Shown here: piece by piece, positions 43,293 to 52,226 of the stretch
Numbering within the stretch: the first letter of the stretch is position 1
Layout of the letters: each line of letters starts with the position of its first letter
Origin: Nonomuraea aurantiaca
GTDB taxonomy: Bacteria > Actinomycetota > Actinomycetes > Streptosporangiales > Streptosporangiaceae
Direction of reading: 5' to 3'
NCBI RefSeq assembly: GCF_020215705.1
Contig: NZ_JAIWNB010000039.1
Coordinates: forward strand, 17,773 to 81,772
DNA length: 64,000 bases
The notes under the pieces: model-generated
What the model saw: only the letters and a program-made list of their open reading frames with translations
What the model was told of the DNA's origin: nothing
Database searches by the model: none
Translations under genes and position numbers: made by a program

Positions 43293-43619
43293 TCACCGCT
43301 GCTCGATCACCTCGAACGGCCGCACCGGCTCCCCGTCCGCGCACCCCTCGGCCGGCGGCGGAGGCGGCGGCCCTGCCGCCCGCGGCGCGGGGGTCGCCGA
43401 GCGGCGCTCGACCTCCCGGCGCCCGGCGGCCAGGCGTGCGCAGCGTTCCTGGCTGTTGGCCAGATCGGCTTTCAATGAGGCGCGGCTCACCACTGGCCCG
43501 GCGCCCGCGCTAAGCGATGGTTCGGTTTCGGCTGCATGGATCTGGGCGAGCAGATCTTTGTGCTGGCTGCGGTAGAAGAACGACCGGTCGACCCCCGCTT
43601 TGCGAGCGATCGCCGACAC
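43293..43619 (-). mobile_element. Chimeric ORF: DUF6262-like N-part joined to a TniA-like tail
   Basis: The product is 108 aa. Its first ~65 residues (MSAIARKAGVDRSFFYRSQH, KDLLAQIHAAETEP) match the small HTH proteins (DUF6262 type) encoded beside actinobacterial tyrosine recombinases. The remainder (RREVERRSATPAPRAAGPPP then EPVRPFEVIEQR) looks like the C-terminus of a TniA transposase, which fits the TniB fragment downstream. The junction is near 43440. It is probably a deletion product. Confidence 0.55.
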
Positions 43620-43629
43620 ACTGATCTCC

Positions 43630-44037
43630 TCGCCTCACCTCGCCGACGGTCACGCCGTACATCAGGAAGGCCCTCACCGCGGTCAAGAGGTTGATGCGCC
43701 GCGCGCCGCGCGCTGGAGCCCGGCCTGGGCCGACCAGCAACTCGCCCCCGTACGGAGCCGGATCAGGACCCGAGATCTCCTTCGGCGCATGTCGCAGCCA
43801 CGTCATGAACAGCCCCATGTCCGCAGCAGCTGTACGCCAGTCGCGCCCCGTACGGACACACCACCGCCAGAACAATGCGACCGCGCCCGCGTAGGTCTTC
43901 GTCGTCAGCTCGGCGCCGTCCTGGCCGAGCCGGATCTGCCGCAAGAACCGGTCCGCGGCTGCGACCACTTCCAGGTCGCTGTCGAGCACCGTCCAGTAGG
44001 TCAGCCCGGACGGCATCTCAATGGGAAACGCTCGCAC
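43630..44037 (-). mobile_element. Tyrosine recombinase N-terminal fragment
   Basis: The minus strand encodes GLTYWTVLDSDLEVVAAADR, FLRQIRLGQDGAELTTKTYA, FWRWCVRTGRDWRTAAADMG and PARGARRINLLTAVRAFLMY. This is the SAM-like DNA-binding domain of an integrase. The catalytic R...HxxR...Y domain is deleted and the DUF6262-like piece follows directly. Confidence 0.75.
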
Positions 44038-44136
44038 CCACCCTGTCCTCTCATCCTCAAAGGATCATGAGAGCGTACAGAACACAACGAGCACGACAGG
44101 GCCATAGAACTGATGCACATCGCCAGGGGACTCAGC

Positions 44137-44350
44137 TCAGTGCAACGTCACGCGACAGAGCATCCTGGCCCAGAAAATCGGGATGACGCCGGCCACGGCC
44201 AGGCGGTAGAAACACTGCCGCAGCGTCACCCCGCCCTCGTAGGCGGCGATCACCGCTAGGGCCTGCTCAACGACCTCGACCCACCGGATCCGGCCCGGGT
44301 ACATGTACCCGTTCTTCCCCGCATCGGGGCCGTACGCCGCGGCTCGGCGC
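44137..44350 (-). pseudogene. Fragment of a wHTH/TOPRIM-type mobile-element protein
   Basis: The minus strand reads GRIRWVEVVEQALAVIAAYE then GGVTLRQCFYRLAVAGVIP. The 'TLRQxFYRLVxAGxIP' block is typical of the winged-helix start of Spo11/TOPRIM-like proteins carried by actinobacterial elements. It breaks off at IFWARMLC. It is tentative and short. Confidence 0.4.
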
Positions 44351-44507
44351 CCTTTCCCGTACAGGCGCGCGAGCGGACACCGACGATGAACGCGGACGTT
44401 ACCTGTGTCGGCAGCAGCACGCGCCCGGGTCGCCGACACCCGTGGGAGCCGGTTCCGGGGTCAGGTCGCCGACGGTTGCTACCTGCTTCCCGCCTGTTCA
44501 GCGGGGG

Positions 44508-44561
44508 CGTCGCGCTGCTAGCGGCCCTGCTTCCGGAAGCAGGGCCGCTAGCAGCGCGACG
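44508..44561. repeat. Perfect 54-bp palindrome
   Basis: Two 27-base arms (44508-44534 and 44535-44561) are exact reverse complements with no spacer. The centre is TGCTTCCGGAAGCA. Each arm includes CGCTGCTAGCGGCCCTGC. There is no T tract beside it. It lies about 140 bases beyond the 3' end of the minus-strand gene at 44702. Confidence 0.95.
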
Positions 44562-44701
44562 GTCAAACTGCTGCCCGCGGTGGAGCATACGCCGATCGTG
44601 GAGGATCCGCCGCGAACCGCCGTACTCCTTCTGTCCTTCACCGCGCTCGCGGCATGGCCACGGCGCCCGTAACGGCGGCGAGGGCCGCCACGGTGACGGG
44701 A

Positions 44702-45430
44702 TCAGATCGTGCCGGCGCGATAGCGTCCGACGAGGCGCAGGCCGATGAGAGCCAGCGGCGAGAAACCCACCAGCACCGCGGCGGCGGTGGCCAGAGGGAG
44801 GTCGGCCGGGATCATGATGAGGCCGGCGACGCCGGCGACGTACAGCGGCACCGTCCACCACTGCACGACACCGGCGCGGAGGAGCCCGACGAGGACCAGG
44901 ACCGGGCCGAGCAGGTTGAACGGAGTGGTGCCGTCCCACAGCGCCAGCAACGACGACTGCTGGAATCCCTGGAACACGGTTGCGGCCTGGTCCGGAGTGA
45001 GGTGCGTAGCGGCCGAGAGGTTCCACCAGTCGCTGAGCAGCATGCCGGAAAGGTTGGCGAAGCCGATGGCGGCGAGCACGGACCCGGTAAGTACCGGCCA
45101 GAAGCCCCGGCGGCTGCGCACGAGTGCCGGACCGGCGAGGATGCCCAGCCCGAACAGCAGGTTCGCGTAGTGCAGGAACAGCGCGGAGACCTGGGTCTGG
45201 GTGGCGTCGCGCCCCAGAGACGCGACGTACACGACGCCGTCGAGGCTCTCGGCCGCCGGTGTGGTCGCCATGCCGGCGGCGAACAGGACGGGGCCTGCGA
45301 TGAGAGCGGTCCCGGCGAGGAGATGCAGGGCCCCTCGCCGGCGGGTGCTGAGGGGTGCTTCGGCGGTTTCGATGGCGGCGGTGGACTTCCTGCCGTGGTC
45401 CATTCCGGGAACGAACGGGCTGGTGGTCAT
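44702..45430 (-). CDS. Multipass membrane protein
   Basis: The product has 242 aa with about six membrane helices (LHLLAGTALIAGPVLFAAGM; LHYANLLFGLGILAGPALV; WTVPLYVAGVAGLIMIPADL; LPLATAAAVLVGFSPLALIG). A conserved-looking region (LGRDATQTQVSALFLHYANL) follows the first helix. AAAGGAT stands 7 bases before the ATG. It is divergent from the two-component system at 45630 and may be its target or sensor partner, as such DUF-type membrane proteins often are. The exact family was not recognised. Confidence 0.8.
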   Translation of the reverse strand: MTTSPFVPGMDHGRKSTAAIETAEAPLSTRRRGALHLLAGTALIAGPVLFAAGMATTPAAESLDGVVYVASLGRDATQTQVSALFLHYANLLFGLGILAGPALVRSRRGFWPVLTGSVLAAIGFANLSGMLLSDWWNLSAATHLTPDQAATVFQGFQQSSLLALWDGTTPFNLLGPVLVLVGLLRAGVVQWWTVPLYVAGVAGLIMIPADLPLATAAAVLVGFSPLALIGLRLVGRYRAGTI

Positions 45431-45629
45431 GGTTTACATCCTTTCGAGGATCGCCCCGTGGCCGTTGGCGGGCCGGTCGGTGATGTGATCGATCGTCACT
45501 CACCTCGTTCTCAACGCGCCTCCGCAGTCAGGTGCCTGATCCGCCTCCGCCGGGAGGGGGAAGACGGGGGCCGGTCCCTCCGTCGCAGGGGGGAACCACC
45601 AGTGCCCCGTCACGCTTAGCATTTGCAGC

Positions 45630-46835
45630 ATGCGAGGACGGCGACCGGGTGACCTGCGGCTTCTGACGTGGCTGCTGCCGCCGACGATGGGGGTGCTCTC
45701 GGTCGTCGAAGCGCTGTCGAACGAGCGTTTCGACCCGACGCCGGTTCACCTGAGCGTGGTCGCCGCCTGGGTTCCGATGGGCTTGGTGCTTGCCCGATGG
45801 CGGCCGGCCATCGGTGTCGTCGTCGCCGCCGCCTTCTATCCCGTTGGGATCCTGTTGGACATCCCCGGGCCCGGCGGGGTCGGGCTCATCTCCACGCTGC
45901 TCGCCGTCGGCTGGGCCGGCTTCGGGGAGCCTGTCCGCCGGTCGCGCTGGGCTCTCATCGCCGCCATGGTGATCTACGCGGCCTCCGACACGATCCGTGC
46001 CGGGTTCTCCTGGGTGAATGTCTTCTTCCCGCTGATCTTCGTTGTGGGCTGGTGGAGTGGCGTCCTGGTCCAGCGCGAGCAGCGACGCAGCCGTGCCTTC
46101 GCTGAGATGGCGGCGACTCTGGACGCCCAGCGGGAAGCGGTGGCGCACGCCGCTGTCATGGAGGAACGGACCCGCATAGCCCGGGAGATCCACGATGCGG
46201 TCGCCCACTCGGTGAGCATCATGACGCTGCAGATCGGCGGCCTGCGGAGCCAGCTGGAGGACGTGCTGGAACACCGGCCGGCCGAGCGTGAGGTGATGCT
46301 CGGGCTTGAGCGGCTGGGACGCCAGTCCGTCGAGGAGCTGCGGTCACTCGTCGGCATCATGCGCAGATCAGGTTCGGAGTCCCCTACGGCGCCGACGCCG
46401 TCACTCGCCCTGGCCGAGCAGTTGATCGCCGATGTACGTGCGGCGGGTCTGCCCGCCCGACTGCGGGTGGAGGGCGTGCCGGCGCCTCTGCACCAGGCGC
46501 TGGACGTCTCGGCATACCGGGTGCTCCAGGAGGCGTTGACCAACGTCCTGCGGCACGCGCCCGGCGGCCAGGCCGAGGTGGCCATCCGCTACGCCGCGGA
46601 CACCGTGACGATCGAGGTGCGCGATGACGGGGCAGGCGAGGCGACAGACGGGGGAGCGGGGCTCCCCGGAAGCCGGGCCGACCGCCCGCCCGGTGCGGAC
46701 CGCACCGGCGGGCACGGTTTGATCGGCATGCGCGAACGTACCGCGATATTCGGCGGAACCCTTCAGGCGGGCCCCCGCGCCGAGGGCGGGTTCGCGGTGA
46801 CCGCGTGCTTCCCGATCCGACGGAGGTGGCCATGA
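45630..46835 (+). CDS. NarL/DesK-type sensor histidine kinase
   Basis: The product has 401 aa. Four or five N-terminal membrane helices (to ~residue 150) are followed by the dimerisation/phosphotransfer helix ERTRIAREIHDAVAHSVSIM with His188. A HATPase domain comes next, with N-box ALTNVLRHAPGGQAEVA, VRDDGAGE, and the G-box GGHGLIGMRERTAIFGGTL. It senses an envelope signal and phosphorylates the response regulator whose ATG overlaps its stop (ATGA). The promoter region (45431-45629) is shared with the divergent membrane-protein gene. Confidence 0.93.
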   Translation: MRGRRPGDLRLLTWLLPPTMGVLSVVEALSNERFDPTPVHLSVVAAWVPMGLVLARWRPAIGVVVAAAFYPVGILLDIPGPGGVGLISTLLAVGWAGFGEPVRRSRWALIAAMVIYAASDTIRAGFSWVNVFFPLIFVVGWWSGVLVQREQRRSRAFAEMAATLDAQREAVAHAAVMEERTRIAREIHDAVAHSVSIMTLQIGGLRSQLEDVLEHRPAEREVMLGLERLGRQSVEELRSLVGIMRRSGSESPTAPTPSLALAEQLIADVRAAGLPARLRVEGVPAPLHQALDVSAYRVLQEALTNVLRHAPGGQAEVAIRYAADTVTIEVRDDGAGEATDGGAGLPGSRADRPPGADRTGGHGLIGMRERTAIFGGTLQAGPRAEGGFAVTACFPIRRRWP

Positions 46836-47509
46836 GTATCCGGGTCGTGCTCGTCGACGACCAGGCGATGGTCCGCGTCGGTCTGCGGATGATTCTCACC
46901 GCCCAACGCGACATCGATGTCGTAGGTGAGGCAGAAGATGGAGCGTCCGCCGTCGAAGTCGTCCAACGGACGCGTCCGGACGTCGTTCTCATGGACATCC
47001 GGATGCCAGACGTCGATGGCATCGAAGGCACACGGCGTGTTCTCGCCGCGCACCGGGAGGTCAAGGTAGTGATCTTGACCACCTTTGACGAGGACGGCTA
47101 CATCGAGGGAGCGCTACGGGCCGGTGCGAGCGGGTTTCTCCTCAAGGTCTCGCCTCCGGAACAACTGGTCGAGGCGGTGCGCACCGTGGCGTCCGGCGGC
47201 GGCCTCCTCGACCCCTCCATCACGCTGCGTGTCATCGAGTCGTTCGCAGCAGCTACGCCCACGCGTACGCACCGCGCCGAAATACTGTCCACGCTGACGG
47301 AGCGCGAGCGAGACGTTCTGAGCCTGATGGCTCGTGGCATGTCGAACGCCGAGATCGCCGGCCGGCTGTACCTGGGCGAGGCCACGGTCAAAACACATGT
47401 GTCCAATGTGCTCGCCAAGCTGGGCGTACGAGACAGGGTGCAGGCGGTCGTCGCTGCCTATGAGACCGGCCACGTGCGACCCGGTGAAGACCCTCACCCT
47501 CCGAGGTGA
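46832..47509 (+). CDS. NarL-family response regulator
   Basis: The product has 225 aa. The receiver contains the acidic pair in VVLVDDQAMVRVGLRMIL, the phospho-acceptor Asp55 in DVVLMDIRMPDVDG, Thr in VVILTTFDEDG and Lys in GFLLKVSPPEQ. The LuxR HTH is LTERERDVLSLMARGMSNAE, IAGRLYLGEATVKTHVSNVL. GGAGGTGG precedes ATG 46832, which overlaps the kinase stop. An upstream in-frame start at 46805 lies inside the kinase gene and is rejected. Probable targets include its own operon and the divergent membrane protein. Confidence 0.94.
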   Translation: MSIRVVLVDDQAMVRVGLRMILTAQRDIDVVGEAEDGASAVEVVQRTRPDVVLMDIRMPDVDGIEGTRRVLAAHREVKVVILTTFDEDGYIEGALRAGASGFLLKVSPPEQLVEAVRTVASGGGLLDPSITLRVIESFAAATPTRTHRAEILSTLTERERDVLSLMARGMSNAEIAGRLYLGEATVKTHVSNVLAKLGVRDRVQAVVAAYETGHVRPGEDPHPPR

Positions 47510-48285
47510 TCGTCGAGCACAGCTGTGACGAAGTCGGGTCGCCTCTGGCCGCGGAACGACACCCGACCCGGGGGCCTGGCCGCAGCAACCGCTCTGGGCT
47601 GCCTGCTCGGCGGCGGCCGGGCTGGCGCAGCAGGCCGTCGCCGCAGCGGCGGGCTCCGTGCCACGGTGGCGGTCGTCCGCAGCACCCGGCGGTGTCCTGA
47701 ACACCGGCCTGAGGGCCGGCCGAAGCTGCCCGGCGACACCGGACGGCTCTCCGGCGGAGGCGGAGGGGGCGCCGCAGCAGCCTCCGGCTGCGGGGCTGGG
47801 CCGCCTTCCGCCGTCGTCGTGTCCTGTGCCGGGGCCGCCGCCAGGCGCAGGGTCTGCCACCCGTCCACGCCCGCCTCCACCCGCCAGGCGGCCGGCCACA
47901 CCCGCCGCCCATCGGCCACCGGTGCTAGCCGCACGCCGCTCAGCTTCGCCCTCCCCAGCCCGACCGCCCCGACGAACCAGGCGTCGCCGGAGAAGGCCGC
48001 CTCGATGAACCGGGCGGCGCTGAAGAAGGTCGCCTCGCCGAACCGGGTGTCGCCGGTGAAGGCCGCCTCGCCGAAGTCGGCGGCGCCGACGCGGCAGTTG
48101 CTGAAGTCGAAGTCGGTGAGAACGGCACCGGCGAGGTCGAGACGGGTGCTCGGCCAGTGGTGACGGTTGGGGTCGAGGCGGCGTGATGGCCACCGTGAGG
48201 CCAAGGAGTTGTAGCGGAGATGTGCGGTGAGAATGCGTTGCGCGGTCAGGCGGACCTGGGTCCCGTGTTCTGGGCCGCGATCTCT
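47494..48285 (-). pseudogene. Pentapeptide-repeat protein, N-terminally truncated
   Basis: The minus strand encodes VRLTAQRILTAHLRYNSLAS, RWPSRRLDPNRHHWPSTRLD, then pentapeptide repeats (AVLTDFDFSNCRVGAADFGE; AAFTGDTRFGEATFFSAARF) and RRVWPAAWRVEAGVDGWQTL. It is the C-terminal half of the same architecture as the intact protein at 24.4-25.4 kb. The membrane part is gone and no start is available upstream. The tail after QDTTT is low-complexity Pro/Ala and overlaps the end of the response-regulator gene. Confidence 0.6.
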
Positions 48286-48544
48286 CCTTCGGGGGCAAAG
48301 CCCAGCGATGCGAGCGGCGTGGGTGTGGTCGGCGGCGATCGCCTAGTGGCTGCGCGCCGTCGCCGAGCCCCTGCCGACCGGCACCTTCCAGATCTTCATG
48401 TCCACCGCCTCCTCCCGCTGCGTGGGCTGGTCACAAAACACGCCGTGAGCAATCACGGCAGAGCGCTCTGCTCAACTCGGCCCGACGCCCCAGAAGCCCT
48501 CGCGGAGACTGCAGGCTCGCGCGGGCCGACGCCAGTTTGGCGGG
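48286..48544. other. Gap without a supported gene
   Basis: This is about 260 bases between the truncated pentapeptide gene and the HxlR gene. Only short unconvincing frames are present. Confidence 0.4.
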
Positions 48545-48946
48545 TCACGGCGCGTCGTAGCGCAGGCGGGAGGCAGCCACGTACTCACGGTGCTGCTCGG
48601 CCCATGCGATGAGTCCGGAGACCTGGACTGAGAGCGTCTGCCCGACGGGGGTCAGGGCGTAGTCCACCCGGGGCGGGGAGGTGGGGGTGACGGTGCGCTC
48701 GACCAGGCCGTCGCGCTCCAGGCTGCGCAGAGTGAGGGTGAGCATCCGCTGGGAGATGCCCTCGATACTGCGCTGCAGTTCCGAGTAGCGCTTGGGTCCG
48801 CTGCCGAGCAGGTTCATCACCAGGACGCTCCATTTGTCGCCAACGCGGTCGAGGATGTCGCGCAGCTGGCAGGTCGGGTGGTCCTCGCCGATCGTTTCGC
48901 GCACATCGGTGTGCCTTGCGTGGGTCAAAGTGCCTTCTTCCGTCAT
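48545..48946 (-). CDS. HxlR-family transcriptional regulator
   Basis: The product has 133 aa: CQLRDILDRVGDKWSVLVMN, LLGSGPKRYSELQRSIEGIS, QRMLTLTLRSLERDGLVERT, PPRVDYALTPVGQTL. This is a complete HxlR winged helix, with the N-terminal Cys of DHPTCQLRD that in several members reacts with oxidants or aldehydes. The start at 48946 (MTEEGTLTHARH) is chosen over a long upstream extension that crosses the promoter. It is transcribed away from the oxidoreductase gene and probably controls it. Confidence 0.92.
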   Translation of the reverse strand: MTEEGTLTHARHTDVRETIGEDHPTCQLRDILDRVGDKWSVLVMNLLGSGPKRYSELQRSIEGISQRMLTLTLRSLERDGLVERTVTPTSPPRVDYALTPVGQTLSVQVSGLIAWAEQHREYVAASRLRYDAP

Positions 48947-49013
48947 GGCGGCATTGTGGACCAGACTCGATGTGCGCACAAGAAGTAACCAACGCACAGA
49001 AAGTGCTGTGGCG
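48947..49013. promoter_or_regulatory. Divergent promoter region between HxlR and oxidoreductase genes
   Basis: The 67-base spacer contains the perfect 10-bp palindrome TGTGCGCACA (48971-48980) followed by AAGTAACCAAC. HxlR regulators usually bind the shared divergent promoter, so this is the likely operator. The site itself is inferred. Confidence 0.55.
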
Positions 49014-50432
49014 ATGAGCATCGACTTGACCGATCCCCCACTCCGATCCGGCCCTCGCCCACGGACCACGGGCCGGGAGATCCCGCATGACCAGCTCGAC
49101 CAGTTCTCCCCGCCGCATATCAGGGACGCCCTGGTGGCGGACGCCCAGGCGCTGGCGGGCGTGTTCACCGGCCCCAGTCAGGTGTCCGAGCCCGCCTCGC
49201 TGGCGCTGCGGCTGCATGAGCCCGCCGGGCCATGGGCGGCGTTCCTGCACCCCAGCCCCGACGAGTTCGGGCACATTCACCGCTCGGGGTTCCTCCATCT
49301 CACCGTGCCCGTGCCGCTCATCGAGCCGCTGCAGCGAGCCGGGTGGATCGAGCCGCATCCGATCAGCCGTCGTCCTGAGTGGCCGGACACGATCGTGATG
49401 CTGTACGCCCCCCGCGACGAGGCCGAACTGGCTGTCGCCCGCGCCGTCCTGCGCTCTTCCTGGCGGCAGGCCACCGCATCATCTGCTACGGAAAACGGAG
49501 TGATCATCATGCGTGCCATGGCTTTCACCGACTTCGGCGCCGACCTGGCGGCCACCGACCTTCCCGTACCCGAGGCCGGCCCCGGGGAAGTGCTGGTCCG
49601 GGTGCTGGCCTCCTCGGTCAACGGCTTCGACCTGGGCGTGCTGAACGGCTACCTCAAGGGCGTCTACGACTACGACTTCCCCGTCGTGCTCGGCAAGGAC
49701 TTCGCCGGCACCGTGGCGGCCGTCGGCGACGACGTGACCGGCCTGACGCCAGGTGAGGACGTGTTCGGAGTGGTCATGCGTCCGACCCTGGGACAGGGCG
49801 GCTACGCCGAGTACGTGGTGGTGAGTCGGCAGTACGGCCTGGCGAAGATCCCCGACGGGCTGGACCACACCCGCGCGGGTGTGCTGGGACTGGCCGGCAC
49901 CGCCGCACTCAACGCCATCGACGCCGTCGCCCCGGCACCGGGGGAAACCGTCCTGATCTCAGGTGCGACCGGCGGCGTCGGCGCGTTCGCCGTCCAACTG
50001 GCCGCCGCCCGCGGCGCCCGGGTGATCGCCACCGCCCGGCCCGGAGCCGAAGCCGCCTTCGTCACCGGCCTGGGTGCCACCTGGGCCGTCGACCACACCG
50101 ACCTGCCGGCACAGGTACGCGCGATCACACCAGACGGGGTGGATGCCGCGCTGCATCTGGCGGGCGACGGACCGGCCGTCGCCGCCCTGCTGGCCAACGG
50201 TGGGCGGCTGGCCTCCACCCTTCACTATCTGCCCGACGAGCCCGGCCGGGACATCAAGGCCACGGCGGTGATGGCCGACCCCAGCCCGGCCACCCTCGCC
50301 CGGCTTGCCGCCGACGTGGTCGAAGGACGCCTGCGGGTGCCGGTCGCCCGCACCTACCCGCTGGCCGAGACGCCGCGCGCAATCGCCGACTTCACCGCCG
50401 GAGCCGTCGGCAAGCTCGCCGTGACCATCTGA
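49014..50432 (+). CDS. DUF5519 (luciferase-domain) segment continuous with zinc-less NADP quinone/alcohol oxidoreductase
   Basis: One open frame of 472 codons holds two usually separate proteins. Residues 1-~155 look like a DUF5519 protein: ALRLHEPAGPWAAFLHPSPD, SGFLHLTVPVPLIEPLQRAG. From codon 166 (ATG 49509) an MDR oxidoreductase runs to the end: MRAMAFTDFGADLAATDLPV, FPVVLGKDFAGTVAAVGDDV, and the nucleotide-binding ISGATGGVGAFAVQLAAARG. No stop separates them, so initiation at 49014 gives a fusion, while the internal ribosome site gives the 307-aa enzyme alone. The HxlR regulator is divergent. The reductase probably acts on quinones or enones. Confidence 0.8.
   Translation: MSIDLTDPPLRSGPRPRTTGREIPHDQLDQFSPPHIRDALVADAQALAGVFTGPSQVSEPASLALRLHEPAGPWAAFLHPSPDEFGHIHRSGFLHLTVPVPLIEPLQRAGWIEPHPISRRPEWPDTIVMLYAPRDEAELAVARAVLRSSWRQATASSATENGVIIMRAMAFTDFGADLAATDLPVPEAGPGEVLVRVLASSVNGFDLGVLNGYLKGVYDYDFPVVLGKDFAGTVAAVGDDVTGLTPGEDVFGVVMRPTLGQGGYAEYVVVSRQYGLAKIPDGLDHTRAGVLGLAGTAALNAIDAVAPAPGETVLISGATGGVGAFAVQLAAARGARVIATARPGAEAAFVTGLGATWAVDHTDLPAQVRAITPDGVDAALHLAGDGPAVAALLANGGRLASTLHYLPDEPGRDIKATAVMADPSPATLARLAADVVEGRLRVPVARTYPLAETPRAIADFTAGAVGKLAVTI
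49497..49511 (+). promoter_or_regulatory. Internal ribosome binding site and start for the oxidoreductase
   Basis: GGAG at 49497-49500 precedes ATG 49509 by 8 bases, and homology to stand-alone oxidoreductases begins exactly at this Met (MRAMAFTDFG). A GTG at 49500 is in frame as well but overlaps the ribosome site. This supports independent translation of the second domain. Confidence 0.6.
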
Positions 50433-50729
50433 CAGAGACGCCGTGACCATCAACGCCGAATCCATCTGACGCATCGAGGACGGGCTGTTCGCCCGCGTCT
50501 GCCCGGGTCGCCGAGCACCGCAGGTCAGCGTTGTTCAAGGCGGCGCAGAGCGGCGTCGCGCTCCAGCAGTGGAGGCATCGACGATGACGCACGTCCGAGG
50601 GGAAGGAACCGGCGCAACCCTTGCAGGGTTCCGAGGGCCGAGGACGGCGCCAGCGATTCGACGGTTGTCAGAGGGTGAGTTGGCGGGGGTGGGTGATCTC
50701 CCGGGCTGTGGTGGCGCGCGCATCCGGAC
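50433..50729. other. Gap downstream of the oxidoreductase
   Basis: No gene is supported. GCCGTGACCATC occurs at 50417-50428 and again near 50441, a short duplication at the gene end. Confidence 0.35.
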
Positions 50730-50900
50730 GTCGTAGACGAGCTCGAGCAGGCCATCAGCGAAGCCATCATCGACGCCGCTGTCGCCGTCCTGCGCGAGCA
50801 CAGCGCCGACGATCCGGGCATCCGCGAGGCACTCGTGGACGCGGGTTTCCGCGATCTACCTCCCTCGGGCCTCGCCCCGAGCCGAGCCGGCCCGCAGGTG
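50730..50900 (+). pseudogene. Short coding scrap
   Basis: The plus strand encodes HPDVVDELEQAISEAIIDAA, VAVLREHSADDPGIREALVD and AGFRDLPPS, then loses coding character. It is a helical fragment without a start. The family is unknown. It lies directly before the frameshifted repeat protein. Confidence 0.35.
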
Positions 50901-50904
50901 AAGA

Positions 50905-52060
50905 CATGCCGCGCGTCTCTCCGCGGGAACTCACCGCCGCAGGCGAGCCGGAACGTGCTCGCCTGCTGGCCCGGCGGGCGGAGAAGGCGGCCGACCTGGA
51001 TTCCAGGTTTCCGGAGCACATCGTGGCGGTGCGGGCGCAGATGCTGACCACCTTGGCCAAGGCCCTGGTCGCGGCGGGCGAGCCGGACCGGGCCCAGCAG
51101 GCGATGGAACGAGCCGAGGCCACGGCACACGCCCAGACACGCGGACCCATTGACGTGCCCTTGATCGTGGAGCACGCACTGGCGTTCGTGGAGGCGGAGG
51201 AGCCGGAGCGGGCCCGGCCGCTGGATGATCCCGACGACCGCGACGAGGGGCTGTTCCTGCTGGCGGCAGCCTGCGCAGGGGCCGCTGAGCCGGAGCTGTC
51301 CGCCCGCTACGCCGCCGACGTCACCGATGCCGCCGGAGGCGCTGCGGTCCCAGCTCGTGGAAGCCCTGGCCTCGGCCGGCGACATGGCGGCGGCCGAGCA
51401 CGTCGCCTGGTCGCTCGAAACCGCCGCCGCCCGGGTGCTGATGGTGTTCTGGCCGGCGTGGGTGGGGGCCGAGTTCGACCCAGAAGGGGCCCGCGAGGCG
51501 GCGGACGACGCCGAGAGCGCGGCCGAGGCGGTCACCGAGCCGTACTTCAGGCATTGGTGCAGGCGCAGCGCGCCCAAGCGTGGGCCGACCTCGACGAGCG
51601 CGACCGCGCCGCGCACGCGGTGGGGGAGGGGGAGCGGCTGGCCGCCACGCTCACCGACCCCGGCGAGCAGGTGGAGGTGCTCGCCGACCTGGCCGAGACG
51701 CTGGTCCGGACAGGCGATCCGGTACGAGGTGAGGAGATCGCCGCCGCGATCGAGGACGATCACCTTCGCGCGATCACGTTCGCCCGCCTGGTGGAGATCG
51801 GCGGGGGCCGGACCCCTGCCTCGGCCGACCGGTCGGAGTCCGCGGCCCGTTCCATCACCGGCCCGGACGACCGGGTGGAGTGGCTGATCCGGATGGCCGA
51901 GATCTGGACGGCGGGCCTGCGCGCGGGACCACCGCAGGATGCTGTCCGACGTCGCCACGACGGACCTCGCCGCCCTGAGTCTCGACCGCCCCGACCGGCT
52001 CGCCCGCTGGGGCCTGCAGCCAAGCTGACCGTTCGAACGCTGGTCGAGCGTGCACCGGCT
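50905..52060 (+). pseudogene. TPR/HEAT-like repeat protein with several frameshifts
   Basis: Repeats of about 36 residues with Ala/Glu-rich helices are visible (RALVAAGEPDRAQQAMERA-like). Successive frames carry FPEHIVAVRAQMLTTLAKAL, then RSQLVEALASAGDMAAAEHV, then EQVEVLADLAETLVRTGDPV and DRVEWLIRMAEIWTAGLRAG, and finally LSDVATTDLAALSLDRPDRL. Frame changes occur near 51330, 51545 and 51935. It is a decayed solenoid-repeat protein of the kind often fused to actinobacterial signalling NTPases. Confidence 0.5.
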
Positions 52061-52226
52061 GGCTCTGGAGGAGGCTTCCGCCAGAATGCGAGCGGGCAGA
52101 ACCTGGGTCATCAGGGCCCCTTCGGGGAAGCGCAGGAGCGGTGGGCGCTGGCGTTTTCGGCCAGGGCCTGGCCCTGCTCGGGCCTCCGCGACCAGCCCGC
52201 GCGCTCGGCCGGACAGGAGAAGCCCG

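Noticed and set aside
44508..44561. Palindrome as an intrinsic terminator
   Set aside because: No T-rich tract on either side and no loop. Not called a terminator.
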